A stretch of 5,739 nt of DNA from Alphaproteobacteria bacterium UBA2954 (lineage in GTDB: Bacteria > Pseudomonadota > Alphaproteobacteria > Puniceispirillales > Puniceispirillaceae). Shown here in pieces: positions 1 to 5,717 of this stretch. Position 1 is the stretch's first letter; every line of letters begins with the position of its first letter. Location: the NCBI GenBank assembly GCA_002348585.1, contig DEBO01000149.1:1-5739 (forward strand), given 5' to 3'. A program made the position numbers and the translations under genes. The notes under the pieces are model-generated. The model did not search any database and was not told where the DNA came from. It worked only from the letters and a program-made list of their open reading frames with translations.

Positions 1-1481
1 ATGGCCGAACGTGCGCGACCTGTCCTTGCAAAGTCTTCCCACTCACTGCGTGGACTCGCAGTTTTCTCTGTTATAATCGATACCTGATCACCATTAACAA
101 GTTCAGTTGTGAGCTGGCGTCGTTTATCGTTGACTAAAACTCCTACGCATCTGTCACCAACATCTGTGTGAACTGCGTAGGCGAAATCAATTGCTGTTGC
201 CCCCTTTGGCAGGCTGATCAAATCACCTTTGGGTGTGAAACAAAAAACTTTGTCCTGATACATTTCTAGCTTTGTATTTTCCAGAAATTCTGTTGCCTCG
301 TCGTTTAATTCGAGCAGGCTAACTAGTTCTCGCGCCCAACGGAAAGTCTCGAGTCGTGCTTTGCGTTCCACTTGTTTACTTGCCTGGTCTGAACTTTCCT
401 TATAATCCCAATGAGCAGCCACACCCCGTTCTGCTGTATCATCCATCTCCCATGTCCGAATCTGAATTTCAATCTTCTGTCGCATAGGGCCAATGACCCC
501 AGTGTGCAGAGACCGGTAACCATTTGTCTTTGGGGTAGATATGTAGTCTTTAAACCGTCCCATAACCACAGGGAAAGCTGTGTGAATAACTCCTAATGTC
601 TGATAGCAGTTGGCCTCATTCTCAACGATAACCCGAAAAGCCATCACATCAGATAACTGATCCATCGTGACATTTTTGACCTGCATTTTTTGGGAAATTG
701 AATAGGCCGTTTTTCGCCGCCCTGTTACTTCGCACTTTACGCCTTGAGCGGATAAGATTGTCTCTAATTCCTGACAGATTTTAGGAATTAAACTCTTAGT
801 TTCAATTGCTAGAAATTCCAGCCTGCCTAGAATGGAATCACGCATTTCAGGTTGCAAAATCTCAAAGCTCAGATCCTCAAGTTGATTCTGAAATCGCGTC
901 ACTCCCATCCGTTCAGCTAACGGCGCATAAATTTCCATTGTTTCAGAGGCAACGCGTCTTCGCTTATCATGATTACTGATAGCTTTTATGGTTTGCATAT
1001 TATGCGTGCGATCTGCCAGTTTCACTAACAACACACGTATATCTTTTCCCACCGCAAGCACAAATTTACGGAAATTTTCAGCTTGTTTTGTATCAACCGA
1101 CTGCAGTTCGAGACGGCTGAGTTTGGTAACCCCATCCACCAGCATAGCTACGCTGTCACCAAAAATGTTGCGAATATCCTGCAAAGTCACATTACAGTCT
1201 TCCACTGTATCATGCAGTAACGCTGTTATCAGCGTATCAATGTCTAAACGCATTTCTGCCAGAAGACAGGCTACATGAAGCGGGTGGGTAAAATAAGGCT
1301 CGCCACTTTCGCGAGTCTGGCCTTCATGTGCTTTTCGGCCAAATTCAAACGCTTGTCTCAAACGTACAAGGCTGTCTTCATCGTCATAGCGGGCACGAAT
1401 GTTAAGCAAATGGGTGAAAAGCCCTGTTACAGGGTCTGTTCTTTCAATCGAAGGAATTTCTGAGTTCAGCCGGCCTTCCAT
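1..1481 (-). CDS. rsh: Bifunctional (p)ppGpp synthetase/hydrolase (RelA/SpoT homologue), C-terminus cut by window edge
   Basis: This enzyme makes (p)ppGpp from ATP and GTP/GDP and also hydrolyses it, setting the stringent response in the cytosol. I translated 493 codons from the ATG at 1479-1481 to the left edge with no stop or frameshift. The HD hydrolase domain (about 30-200) has H66, the HDxxED motif (H90, D91, E94, D95) and D157 in LADRTHNM, so hydrolysis should be active. The synthetase domain (about 250-360) has D278, GYRSLH with Y322 and EIQIRT with E338. R309-F310-K311-D312 is the RXKD signature of bifunctional Rel/SpoT enzymes, as opposed to the EXDD of synthetase-only RelA. A TGS domain spans about 411-472. 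The helical, zinc-finger and ACT regions lie outside the window. D347 stands where the family usually has His (EMHxxAE). The gene starts 51 bp after rpoZ, with only a weak AGG-type ribosome site, which suggests co-transcription. An upstream in-frame TTG is possible but less likely. Confidence 0.96.
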   Translation of the reverse strand, partial: MEGRLNSEIPSIERTDPVTGLFTHLLNIRARYDDEDSLVRLRQAFEFGRKAHEGQTRESGEPYFTHPLHVACLLAEMRLDIDTLITALLHDTVEDCNVTLQDIRNIFGDSVAMLVDGVTKLSRLELQSVDTKQAENFRKFVLAVGKDIRVLLVKLADRTHNMQTIKAISNHDKRRRVASETMEIYAPLAERMGVTRFQNQLEDLSFEILQPEMRDSILGRLEFLAIETKSLIPKICQELETILSAQGVKCEVTGRRKTAYSISQKMQVKNVTMDQLSDVMAFRVIVENEANCYQTLGVIHTAFPVVMGRFKDYISTPKTNGYRSLHTGVIGPMRQKIEIQIRTWEMDDTAERGVAAHWDYKESSDQASKQVERKARLETFRWARELVSLLELNDEATEFLENTKLEMYQDKVFCFTPKGDLISLPKGATAIDFAYAVHTDVGDRCVGVLVNDKRRQLTTELVNGDQVSIITEKTASPRSEWEDFARTGRARSA

Positions 1482-1532
1482 ATCTGCCTGATGTGTAAAA
1501 ATTCGAGAGCACCAAACATTAGTCTCCAACCT

Positions 1533-1946
1533 TTACTGGTCAGCGTCAAGAGACGCAATATCAACGTCCTCAAACCCAGTTGCATTCAGCTCGTCACCGG
1601 TGCCTATCTGCATACCAGAAACCTCAAGGTCTTCTATACTTTCCAGGCCAATCATATTTGACATGTCTTCATCTGCTGTTGCTGATGCCTCATCTGAAAC
1701 TGTTACTTCCTCTTCACTCTCGTTAAAGCGCTGCATTGACTGGATAATCCGGTCTTCAATCTGATTAACGTCTATGGTTTCGTCCGCAATTTCTCGCAAG
1801 GCGATCACAGGGTTTTTATCGTCATTACGGTCAATCGTAAGCAATTCACCTTTTTGAATGTTGCGTGCCCGCTGAGCGGCAGTCAGGACCAAGTCAAAAC
1901 GGTTTGAAATTTTTTCTATACAATCTTCAACGGTAACACGAGCCAA
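1533..1946 (-). CDS. rpoZ: DNA-directed RNA polymerase omega subunit
   Basis: Omega is the small RNA polymerase subunit that binds the C-terminal part of beta-prime and helps core assembly. The protein is 137 residues. Residues 1-60 carry the family signature: MARVTVEDC at the start, then [16 protein letters not shown] and [14 protein letters not shown]. The rest (about 62-137) is a long acidic, low-complexity tail, typical of alphaproteobacterial omega and absent from the roughly 90-residue enterobacterial protein. The start is TTG at 1944-1946. It is fixed by the conserved MARVT N-terminus and by a strong AGGAG Shine-Dalgarno (1954-1958 region) about 8 nt upstream. In E. coli this N-terminal MAR segment helps form ppGpp site 1 at the beta-prime/omega interface, so it is notable that the neighbouring gene encodes the ppGpp enzyme. 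Whether ppGpp binds here is inference. It lies downstream of folK and probably shares a transcript with rsh. Confidence 0.96.
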   Translation of the reverse strand: MARVTVEDCIEKISNRFDLVLTAAQRARNIQKGELLTIDRNDDKNPVIALREIADETIDVNQIEDRIIQSMQRFNESEEEVTVSDEASATADEDMSNMIGLESIEDLEVSGMQIGTGDELNATGFEDVDIASLDADQ

Positions 1947-2003
1947 AGCAAACTCTCCTATCTGCGGGTCGGGCAGGTTCGAGACACAAATTTAGCAGAT
2001 CAC

Positions 2004-2032
2004 TAACTAAACGAAAATCATTGGATTTTCAA
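2004..2032 (-). promoter_or_regulatory. Weak candidate sigma70-type promoter upstream of rpoZ
   Basis: On the minus strand TTGAAA (2027-2032) lies 17 nt before TAGTTA (2004-2009), which would start a transcript about 50 nt ahead of the rpoZ TTG. The -35 is good but the -10 is poor. A 6+6 bp inverted repeat, GAAAAT/ATTTTC (2013-2018 and 2025-2030), lies between the boxes. A second weak candidate is further up: TTTAAA (2092-2097), 16 nt, TAACAT (2070-2075). Neither is secure, and rpoZ could simply be read through from folK. Confidence 0.25.
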
Positions 2033-2133
2033 GAATTTTCTTCCCACTTAAAGTATTTTTGAGTTTTGTATGTTATGCTCTGGAACAACCATTTAAACCA
2101 AAGACATCGACCCAAACAAATTTATAACCTTTT

Positions 2134-2190
2134 TTACTGCTCAGAACTGGAATCCAGAACCGGGCTGTTCCTCACCTTTGCCATCGACAT
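2134..2190 (-). CDS. Possible small ORF of 18 codons between folK and rpoZ, function unknown
   Basis: On the minus strand an AGGAG Shine-Dalgarno (2200-2204) is followed 9 nt later by ATG and an 18-codon frame reading MSMAKVRNSPVLDSSSEQ, ended by TAA at 2134-2136. I do not recognise the peptide. It has no hydrophobic segment and no run of a single amino acid that would suggest a classical attenuation leader. Support comes from the near-ideal ribosome site, whose TAGGAGAGT string is identical to the one before rpoZ, and from its position in an otherwise unexplained gap between co-oriented genes. Against it are the tiny size and no visible homology. It could be a real small protein, a leader ORF affecting rpoZ expression, or chance. 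Confidence 0.35.
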   Translation of the reverse strand: MSMAKVRNSPVLDSSSEQ

Positions 2191-2196
2191 TAAATC

Positions 2197-2226
2197 ACTC
2201 TCCTAACATGAAATGTATTCGAGAGC
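2197..2226 (-). promoter_or_regulatory. Possible leader stem-loop that overlaps the small ORF's Shine-Dalgarno
   Basis: In the minus-strand RNA, GCUCUC (2221-2226) can pair with GAGAGU (2197-2202) in six pairs including one G-U. The second arm overlaps most of the AGGAG at 2200-2204. An inner ACAU/AUGU stem (2213-2216 with 2206-2209) closes a three-base loop. The helix is short, so any control of translation by occlusion is inference only. Confidence 0.2.
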
Positions 2227-2303
2227 CTATAGAACCTAAAAAGAATTTCAATTTTTTGGCGAATTTTTAAATTTACATCAACACTTCTAGATATATTTAA
2301 ACG

Positions 2304-2819
2304 TTACGAAGAAATGGGAGGAGAATATTTTTGAATTTTCTGATTGGTCAGTTTAATCTGCTCAGCTAATTCTCTTATAGTGATATCCTGGGTCGGATGA
2401 CGCCAATGTGGTGCAATATCACACCAGGGCAAAAGAACAAAGGCTCTCTCAGTTAGACGCGGATGAGGCACAGACAATCTTTCATCTTCAATAACAAATA
2501 AACCATAGGCCAAAATATCAAGATCTAATTTTCTAGCGGCGTTTTTCACTGTCCGAACTCTACCGAAATTGGCTTCAACAAGTTGCAGATAGTCCAATAA
2601 CTCATGTGCTGTCATATCGGTCTGGATATGCAAAACAGCATTCAGAAAATCTGGCTGGTCTGAGGCAGGAATAGGAGCAGTGACATACCATGGTGATGCA
2701 GCAATAACATCAACAGAATTTGAAAGTTGAGTAGTGGCATCCAATAAAGCGGTATGAATATTTCCATAGCCTTCAGGAGCTATATTGCTCCCGATTCCAA
2801 TATAGATATCATTTTTCAT
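2304..2819 (-). CDS. folK: 2-amino-4-hydroxy-6-hydroxymethyldihydropteridine pyrophosphokinase (HPPK)
   Basis: FolK transfers pyrophosphate from ATP to 6-hydroxymethyl-7,8-dihydropterin, the step before dihydropteroate synthase in folate synthesis. From the ATG at 2817-2819 the protein has 171 residues, a normal single-domain length. Visible motifs are YIGIGSN (6-12), ASDQPDFLNAV (52-62; the DQPDYLN element in E. coli), GRVR (86-89), then RKLDLDIL (96-103) with the magnesium-binding D99 and D101, and VPHPRLTERAFVLLP (117-131). The frame stays open to an ATG at 2930, but that extension has no HPPK homology and no ribosome site, and it begins inside the -35 box of the likely promoter. MKNDIYIGIGSN is therefore the better N-terminus. 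A weak GGGA-type site precedes it. The gene is divergent from the NYN gene and leads towards rpoZ. No other folate gene is in the window. Confidence 0.95.
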   Translation of the reverse strand: MKNDIYIGIGSNIAPEGYGNIHTALLDATTQLSNSVDVIAASPWYVTAPIPASDQPDFLNAVLHIQTDMTAHELLDYLQLVEANFGRVRTVKNAARKLDLDILAYGLFVIEDERLSVPHPRLTERAFVLLPWCDIAPHWRHPTQDITIRELAEQIKLTNQKIQKYSPPISS

Positions 2820-3002
2820 TATGCATTTCCCATCTTCACCATCCTTGAAGCCAGCAATTCGCCTACTGGAAACTCGCAGCAATTTACAATAATCTAGACC
2901 ATTATAATCAGCAGTGGACAAGCTATACAAATGACTTCAATATGGCTTTTTATACAACCATTTACTGAAATTTATACAGCTTCATTTATTAGGGATATTT
3001 TT
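2820..3002. other. Divergent intergenic region between folK and the NYN gene
   Basis: This 183-bp AT-rich region separates divergent genes and must hold promoters for both. The folK promoter is clear. For the plus strand I see only weak boxes near the three TATACA copies (2924-2929, 2951-2956, 2973-2978). The last two extend to an eight-base TTTATACA direct repeat with a 22-bp period. Open frames continue through it in both directions (from 2930 and from 2931) but lack ribosome sites and family homology. Confidence 0.5.
2901..2930 (-). promoter_or_regulatory. Sigma70-type promoter for folK
   Basis: On the minus strand TTGTAT (2925-2930) is followed after 18 nt by a perfect TATAAT (2901-2906). 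Transcription would begin near 2894, leaving a leader of about 75 nt before the folK ATG at 2819. The position supports that ATG over the longer upstream frame. It is the best promoter match in the window. Confidence 0.55.
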
Positions 3003-3521
3003 ATGGAAAAAACTGAACGTTGCGCATTATTTATAGATGGGTCCAACTTTAACGCTACAACAAAATTACTAAATATTGATGTTGATTATCTGAAATTATT
3101 ACATTTTTTTCGTTCAAGAAGCACATTTATCCGAGCCTATTATTATACGGCATTACCAGATCCATCTGAACAGTCTCCGCTGCGTAAGCTAATCGATTTC
3201 CTGGATTATAATGGATATATGATTGTCAGCAAACTCACCCGAGAATTCACCAATCATCAGACCGGCGAAAAACGCACCAAAGGTAATATGGATATGGAAC
3301 TGGCACTGGACATGCTGAAACTCGCTCCACATTTAGATCATGCCGTGTTGTTTTCTGGGGACGGTGACTTCTGCCGTCTACTGGAGGATGTTCAAGGAAA
3401 AGGTGTAAGAGTTACAGTTGTTTCATCCATTAAGACGCATATGCTTTCTGACGCATTGCGAAGAAAGGCAGATGAATTTCTTGATCTTGATGAGATTGTC
3501 ACAAGCATAGCGCGCCAGTAA
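3003..3521 (+). CDS. NYN (LabA/DUF88-like, PIN-fold) domain protein, putative ribonuclease
   Basis: This 172-residue protein is essentially one NYN domain, a PIN-like fold with metal-binding aspartates shared with LabA, MARF1 and Zc3h12a-type RNases. Strand one ends in ALFIDGSNF with D12. KGNMDMELALDML (93-105) supplies D97, and LFSGDGDF (116-123) supplies D120 and D122. KGVRVTVVS (133-141) is the last core strand, and the KADEFLDLDE segment (155-164) closes the domain. The acidic centre appears complete, so RNase activity is plausible; the real substrate is unknown. I place the start at the ATG at 3003, which has AGGGA 7 nt upstream and makes the protein begin as in relatives. The ATG at 2931 would add 24 residues without a ribosome site. 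The first half is visibly AT-rich. The gene is divergent from folK and 70 bp upstream of the UDG gene, probably in one operon with it. Confidence 0.9.
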   Translation: MEKTERCALFIDGSNFNATTKLLNIDVDYLKLLHFFRSRSTFIRAYYYTALPDPSEQSPLRKLIDFLDYNGYMIVSKLTREFTNHQTGEKRTKGNMDMELALDMLKLAPHLDHAVLFSGDGDFCRLLEDVQGKGVRVTVVSSIKTHMLSDALRRKADEFLDLDEIVTSIARQ

Positions 3522-3591
3522 AAGAAATCTGGTTGGCCAGTGTGATTTTACCCAGTTTGTTGTTTGGGGACATCCCGAGGAAAATTGTGAT

Positions 3592-4236
3592 ATGACAGGT
3601 AACCAACTTGATTATGTTGCCCCCCTCACCTGCCGAAAATGTTCGCGATTAGCCGATTTTATTGACAGTCACCGTGAGCAAAAACCGGACTGGCATAATA
3701 ATCCAGTGCCTTCATTTGGTCCAGTTACTGCGTCCATACTCATTCTTGGACTTGCTCCGGGCCTTCGTGGAGCAAATGCTACAGGCCGACCATTCACTGG
3801 TGATTTTGCTGGCAAAGTTTTGTATGATGCACTGATTAAAACAGGTCTTGCCTCCGGCGACTACCAAGCTTCTGCTAATGATGGTTTGCGACTGAATAAT
3901 GTAAGAATTTCAAATGCTGTCAGATGTGTCCCGCCTCAGAACAAACCCAACGCAGCAGAAATTGCGACCTGCCGGCCTTATTTATCCATGGAATTGGCCC
4001 AGATGAAAGAGCTGAAAATCATTCTAGCCCTCGGCCGAATTGCACATGAGACAATTTTACGTCACTTTCTTTTACGTTTAAATGACTTCCCATTTCGTCA
4101 TAATTATATGCAGAGATTACCAAACGGTTTCTCTTTGCTGAGTTCGTATCATTGTTCACGCTATAATGTACAAACAAACAGGCTAACTTTAGCAATGTTT
4201 GATGAGGTGCTGACGCATCTGCGAGGTCTCAGTTAA
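3592..4236 (+). CDS. Uracil-DNA glycosylase, family 5 (UDGb-type), [4Fe-4S]
   Basis: The enzyme removes uracil, and in this family some other deaminated bases, from DNA to start base-excision repair. The 214-residue length is usual. Four cysteines fit the iron-sulphur cluster: C14 and C17 (CRKC), C112 in NAVRCVPPQNKP, and C127. Motif A is GLAPG (53-57), followed by GANATGRPFTGD with D71. Motif B is SSYHCSRYNVQTNRLT (184-199) with H187. The HCS form, where many members have HPS, and NATG, where NRTG is common, are noted differences; I recall HCSRYN in other alphaproteobacterial members. The start has GAGGA (3577-3581) 10 nt upstream. The gene follows the NYN gene by 70 bp on the same strand, and its TAA overlaps the smpB stop. 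Family 4 is the main alternative, but the motif A context favours family 5. Confidence 0.93.
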   Translation: MTGNQLDYVAPLTCRKCSRLADFIDSHREQKPDWHNNPVPSFGPVTASILILGLAPGLRGANATGRPFTGDFAGKVLYDALIKTGLASGDYQASANDGLRLNNVRISNAVRCVPPQNKPNAAEIATCRPYLSMELAQMKELKIILALGRIAHETILRHFLLRLNDFPFRHNYMQRLPNGFSLLSSYHCSRYNVQTNRLTLAMFDEVLTHLRGLS

Positions 4237-4247
4237 CGTCCCCGCAG
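4219..4247 (-). other. Stem-loop spanning the interlocked stop codons of UDG and smpB
   Basis: In the smpB transcript CUGCGGGG (4247-4240) can pair with CCUCGCAG (4226-4219): eight pairs with one G-U. The 13-nt loop contains the shared UUAA. In the opposite transcript the wobble becomes an A-C mismatch, so the structure is stronger in smpB RNA. No U-tract follows, so it is not a standard intrinsic terminator. It may protect or delimit the smpB mRNA 3' end, but part of it is coding sequence and chance is possible. Confidence 0.3.
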
Positions 4248-4688
4248 CAGGCGTTGTTTCTGGCGCGACCAGTCACGATCCCTTTCAGCCTGACGTTTAT
4301 CTTCTTTCTTTCGGCCCTTTGCCAGTCCGATCTGAATTTTCACCAGGCCACGGTCATTGAAATATAGAGAAAGGGGGACAAGGGTAACGCCCTCACGGCG
4401 AATTAGCCCAAGTAAGCGGTTACGTTGCTTTCTGCTGACCAGCAATTCACGCACTCGCTTTGGCTGGTGGTTATCACGCGAGGCAGGATAGACAGGAATA
4501 TTTGCATTAAAAAGAGCCAGCCGGCCATTATTATCACCCGCATATGATTCAGCAATTGAAGCACGTCCAGTTCTCAGCGATTTAACCTCACTACCGTGAA
4601 GAATGATACCCGCTTCAAGGGCCTCTTCGATCTGATAATCGTGGCGCGCCCGCCTATTTTCAGCAATACGGCCTGTTGATATGGCCAT
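4233..4688 (-). CDS. smpB: SsrA (tmRNA)-binding protein SmpB
   Basis: SmpB binds tmRNA and carries it to ribosomes stalled on mRNAs lacking a stop codon, so trans-translation can tag the nascent chain and release the ribosome. The 151-residue protein matches the family end to end: NRRARHDYQIEEALEAGI (11-28), HGSEVKSLRTGRASIAESYA (31-50), FNANIPVY (59-66), RREGVTLVPLSLYF (97-110), KIQIGLAKGRKKEDKR (117-132), then a basic tail rich in R, K and Q that in relatives folds as a helix in the empty mRNA channel. AGGAAAGG lies about 8 nt before the ATG at 4686-4688. The gene is 41 bp downstream of dapA, in an arrangement that suggests co-transcription. Its stop shares TTAA with the convergent UDG stop. 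The ssrA RNA gene is not in this window. Confidence 0.97.
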   Translation of the reverse strand: MAISTGRIAENRRARHDYQIEEALEAGIILHGSEVKSLRTGRASIAESYAGDNNGRLALFNANIPVYPASRDNHQPKRVRELLVSRKQRNRLLGLIRREGVTLVPLSLYFNDRGLVKIQIGLAKGRKKEDKRQAERDRDWSRQKQRLLRGR

Positions 4689-4729
4689 TTAAGATGCCTT
4701 TCCTCAGTTGGCAGCCCTGTTCTAATCGC

Positions 4730-5632
4730 CTACCGCAAGCCAGCCAGGTCCAGCGCTTTGTCAACAGCTTGTTTTGAGCTGTCTGCAATTTCAACCAGAG
4801 GCATCCGTGTTGTTGCCCCACAAAGCCCTAGCCGCTCAGCCGCATATTTTACCGGCCCAGGGCTAGCTTCACAGAACAATGCATCATGCAAGGGCATAAG
4901 CTGTTTGTGTAACGCAAGCGCTCTGTTCTTATCATTTCCTTTAGCCCATGCTGTGTGAAGTTCTGAACATAAGGCTGGTGCAATATTGCTTACCACTGAG
5001 ATGCACCCATGGCCGCCTGCTGCCAAATAAGGCAGAACAGTCGCATCCTCACCTGATAGCTGGCAGAAATCGTCACCAATCAAATTCAATAAGCGGGTTG
5101 GACGCGCGCAGTCAGCCGTGGCATCCTTTATGCCTGCAATGTTTGGGTGTTTTGCTAATTCGGCCAGAACATCGTCTTCAAGCCGCACAATAGACCGGCC
5201 AGGAATATCATAAACAATCACTGGAATAGATACTGCATCTGCTACAGCTGTAAAATGTGCTTTCAGCCCATCTTGTGTTGGCTTGTTGTAGTAAGGTGAA
5301 ACAATCAGCACCGCATCTGCGCCAACAGCTTCTGCATGGCGAGACAAACGCACAGCCTCTTCTGTGCTGTTTGACCCGGCTCCGGCGATGACAGGCACCC
5401 GGCCAGATGCTGTTTTCACGCACAGTTCAATTACACGATCATGCTCCTCATGGCTCAATGTCGGTGACTCACCTGTTGTGCCCACCGGAATCAGACCATG
5501 CGTGCCTTGTTCAATCTGCCAGTGAACCAATTTTTCAAAGGCACTCTCATCAAGCCTGCCATCTGGCGTAAATGGCGTCAAAAGGGCAGTGTTTGAGCCT
5601 GAAAATGGCAAATGTGTATAAAGGTCAGACAT
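4730..5632 (-). CDS. dapA: 4-hydroxy-tetrahydrodipicolinate synthase
   Basis: DapA condenses pyruvate with aspartate semialdehyde, the first committed step towards diaminopimelate and lysine. The 300-residue (beta/alpha)8 barrel is normal length. Catalytic residues align with E. coli DapA at a constant offset of 8: T52-T53 in VGTTGE, Y115 in SPYYNKP, Y141 in VYDIPGR, R146, and the Schiff-base lysine K169 in GIKDAT. The complete active site, including the Arg that binds the aspartate semialdehyde carboxylate, favours true DapA over relatives such as N-acetylneuraminate lyase or KDG aldolase. The start at 5630-5632 has GAGGG 6 nt upstream. The stop is 41 bp before smpB, so the two probably share a transcript. 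Feedback control by lysine cannot be judged here. Confidence 0.96.
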   Translation of the reverse strand: MSDLYTHLPFSGSNTALLTPFTPDGRLDESAFEKLVHWQIEQGTHGLIPVGTTGESPTLSHEEHDRVIELCVKTASGRVPVIAGAGSNSTEEAVRLSRHAEAVGADAVLIVSPYYNKPTQDGLKAHFTAVADAVSIPVIVYDIPGRSIVRLEDDVLAELAKHPNIAGIKDATADCARPTRLLNLIGDDFCQLSGEDATVLPYLAAGGHGCISVVSNIAPALCSELHTAWAKGNDKNRALALHKQLMPLHDALFCEASPGPVKYAAERLGLCGATTRMPLVEIADSSKQAVDKALDLAGLR

Positions 5633-5688
5633 CGGATACCCTCAATAGAATTTGAATTATGAGTTACCATATATTTCGTGGTTGTTTG

Positions 5689-5717
5689 AAAATAGGCAGT
5701 TTTTTTACTGAAAACAA
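5689..5717 (-). promoter_or_regulatory. Candidate promoter for dapA-smpB
   Basis: On the minus strand TTGTTT (5712-5717) and TATTTT (5689-5694) are 17 nt apart and would begin a transcript near 5682, about 50 nt before the dapA ATG. Both boxes match only four of six consensus positions in an AT-rich flank, so chance matches are likely. The flank from 5633 to the window end has no other gene that I can see. An imperfect inverted repeat, ACAAGTTT/AAGCTTGT (5714-5721 and 5732-5739), touches the -35 box and ends exactly at the window edge. Confidence 0.3.

Larger units (their letters stand above)
1947..2303. other. Intergenic region between folK and rpoZ (357 bp)
   Basis: This AT-rich gap holds the possible 18-codon ORF with its structured ribosome site, weak promoter candidates before rpoZ, and the GAAAAT/ATTTTC inverted repeat with a second ATTTTC copy ten bases on (2035-2040). 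I found no tRNA, no recognisable structured RNA family and no convincing intrinsic terminator after folK; the T-rich run near 2236-2240 (minus strand) has no GC-rich stem before it. The gap is long for genes that otherwise look like one transcription unit. Confidence 0.6.

Noticed and set aside
323..523. A 66-codon minus-strand frame within rsh
   Set aside because: It is an out-of-frame shadow; the Rsh frame through the same bases is continuous and conserved (synthetase motifs).
988..1463. Plus-strand open frames opposite rsh
   Set aside because: They lie antisense to strongly conserved Rsh coding sequence, have no ribosome sites and no recognisable protein features.
1970..1990. GGTTCGA string resembling a tRNA T-loop
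   Set aside because: No matching T-stem, acceptor stem or anticodon arm could be found around it on either strand.
2143..2160. CTGGAATCCAG palindrome in the folK-rpoZ gap
   Set aside because: The arms are five bases with a one-base centre, too tight for an RNA hairpin, and it lies inside the possible small ORF; no further evidence for a protein-binding site.
2820..2930. A 37-residue N-terminal extension of FolK
   Set aside because: The extension has no HPPK homology and no ribosome site, and it starts within the -35 box of the likely folK promoter.
2931..3002. A 24-residue N-terminal extension of the NYN protein
   Set aside because: There is no Shine-Dalgarno at 2931, while AGGGA sits well placed before the ATG at 3003, where family similarity also begins.
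3525..3550. CTGG/CCAG hairpin after the NYN gene as a terminator
   Set aside because: Only four base pairs, with no adjacent T-run; read-through into the UDG gene seems more likely.
4758..5423. Open frames on both strands inside dapA
   Set aside because: They overlap the conserved DapA frame, whose catalytic residues are all present, and look like shadows of it.
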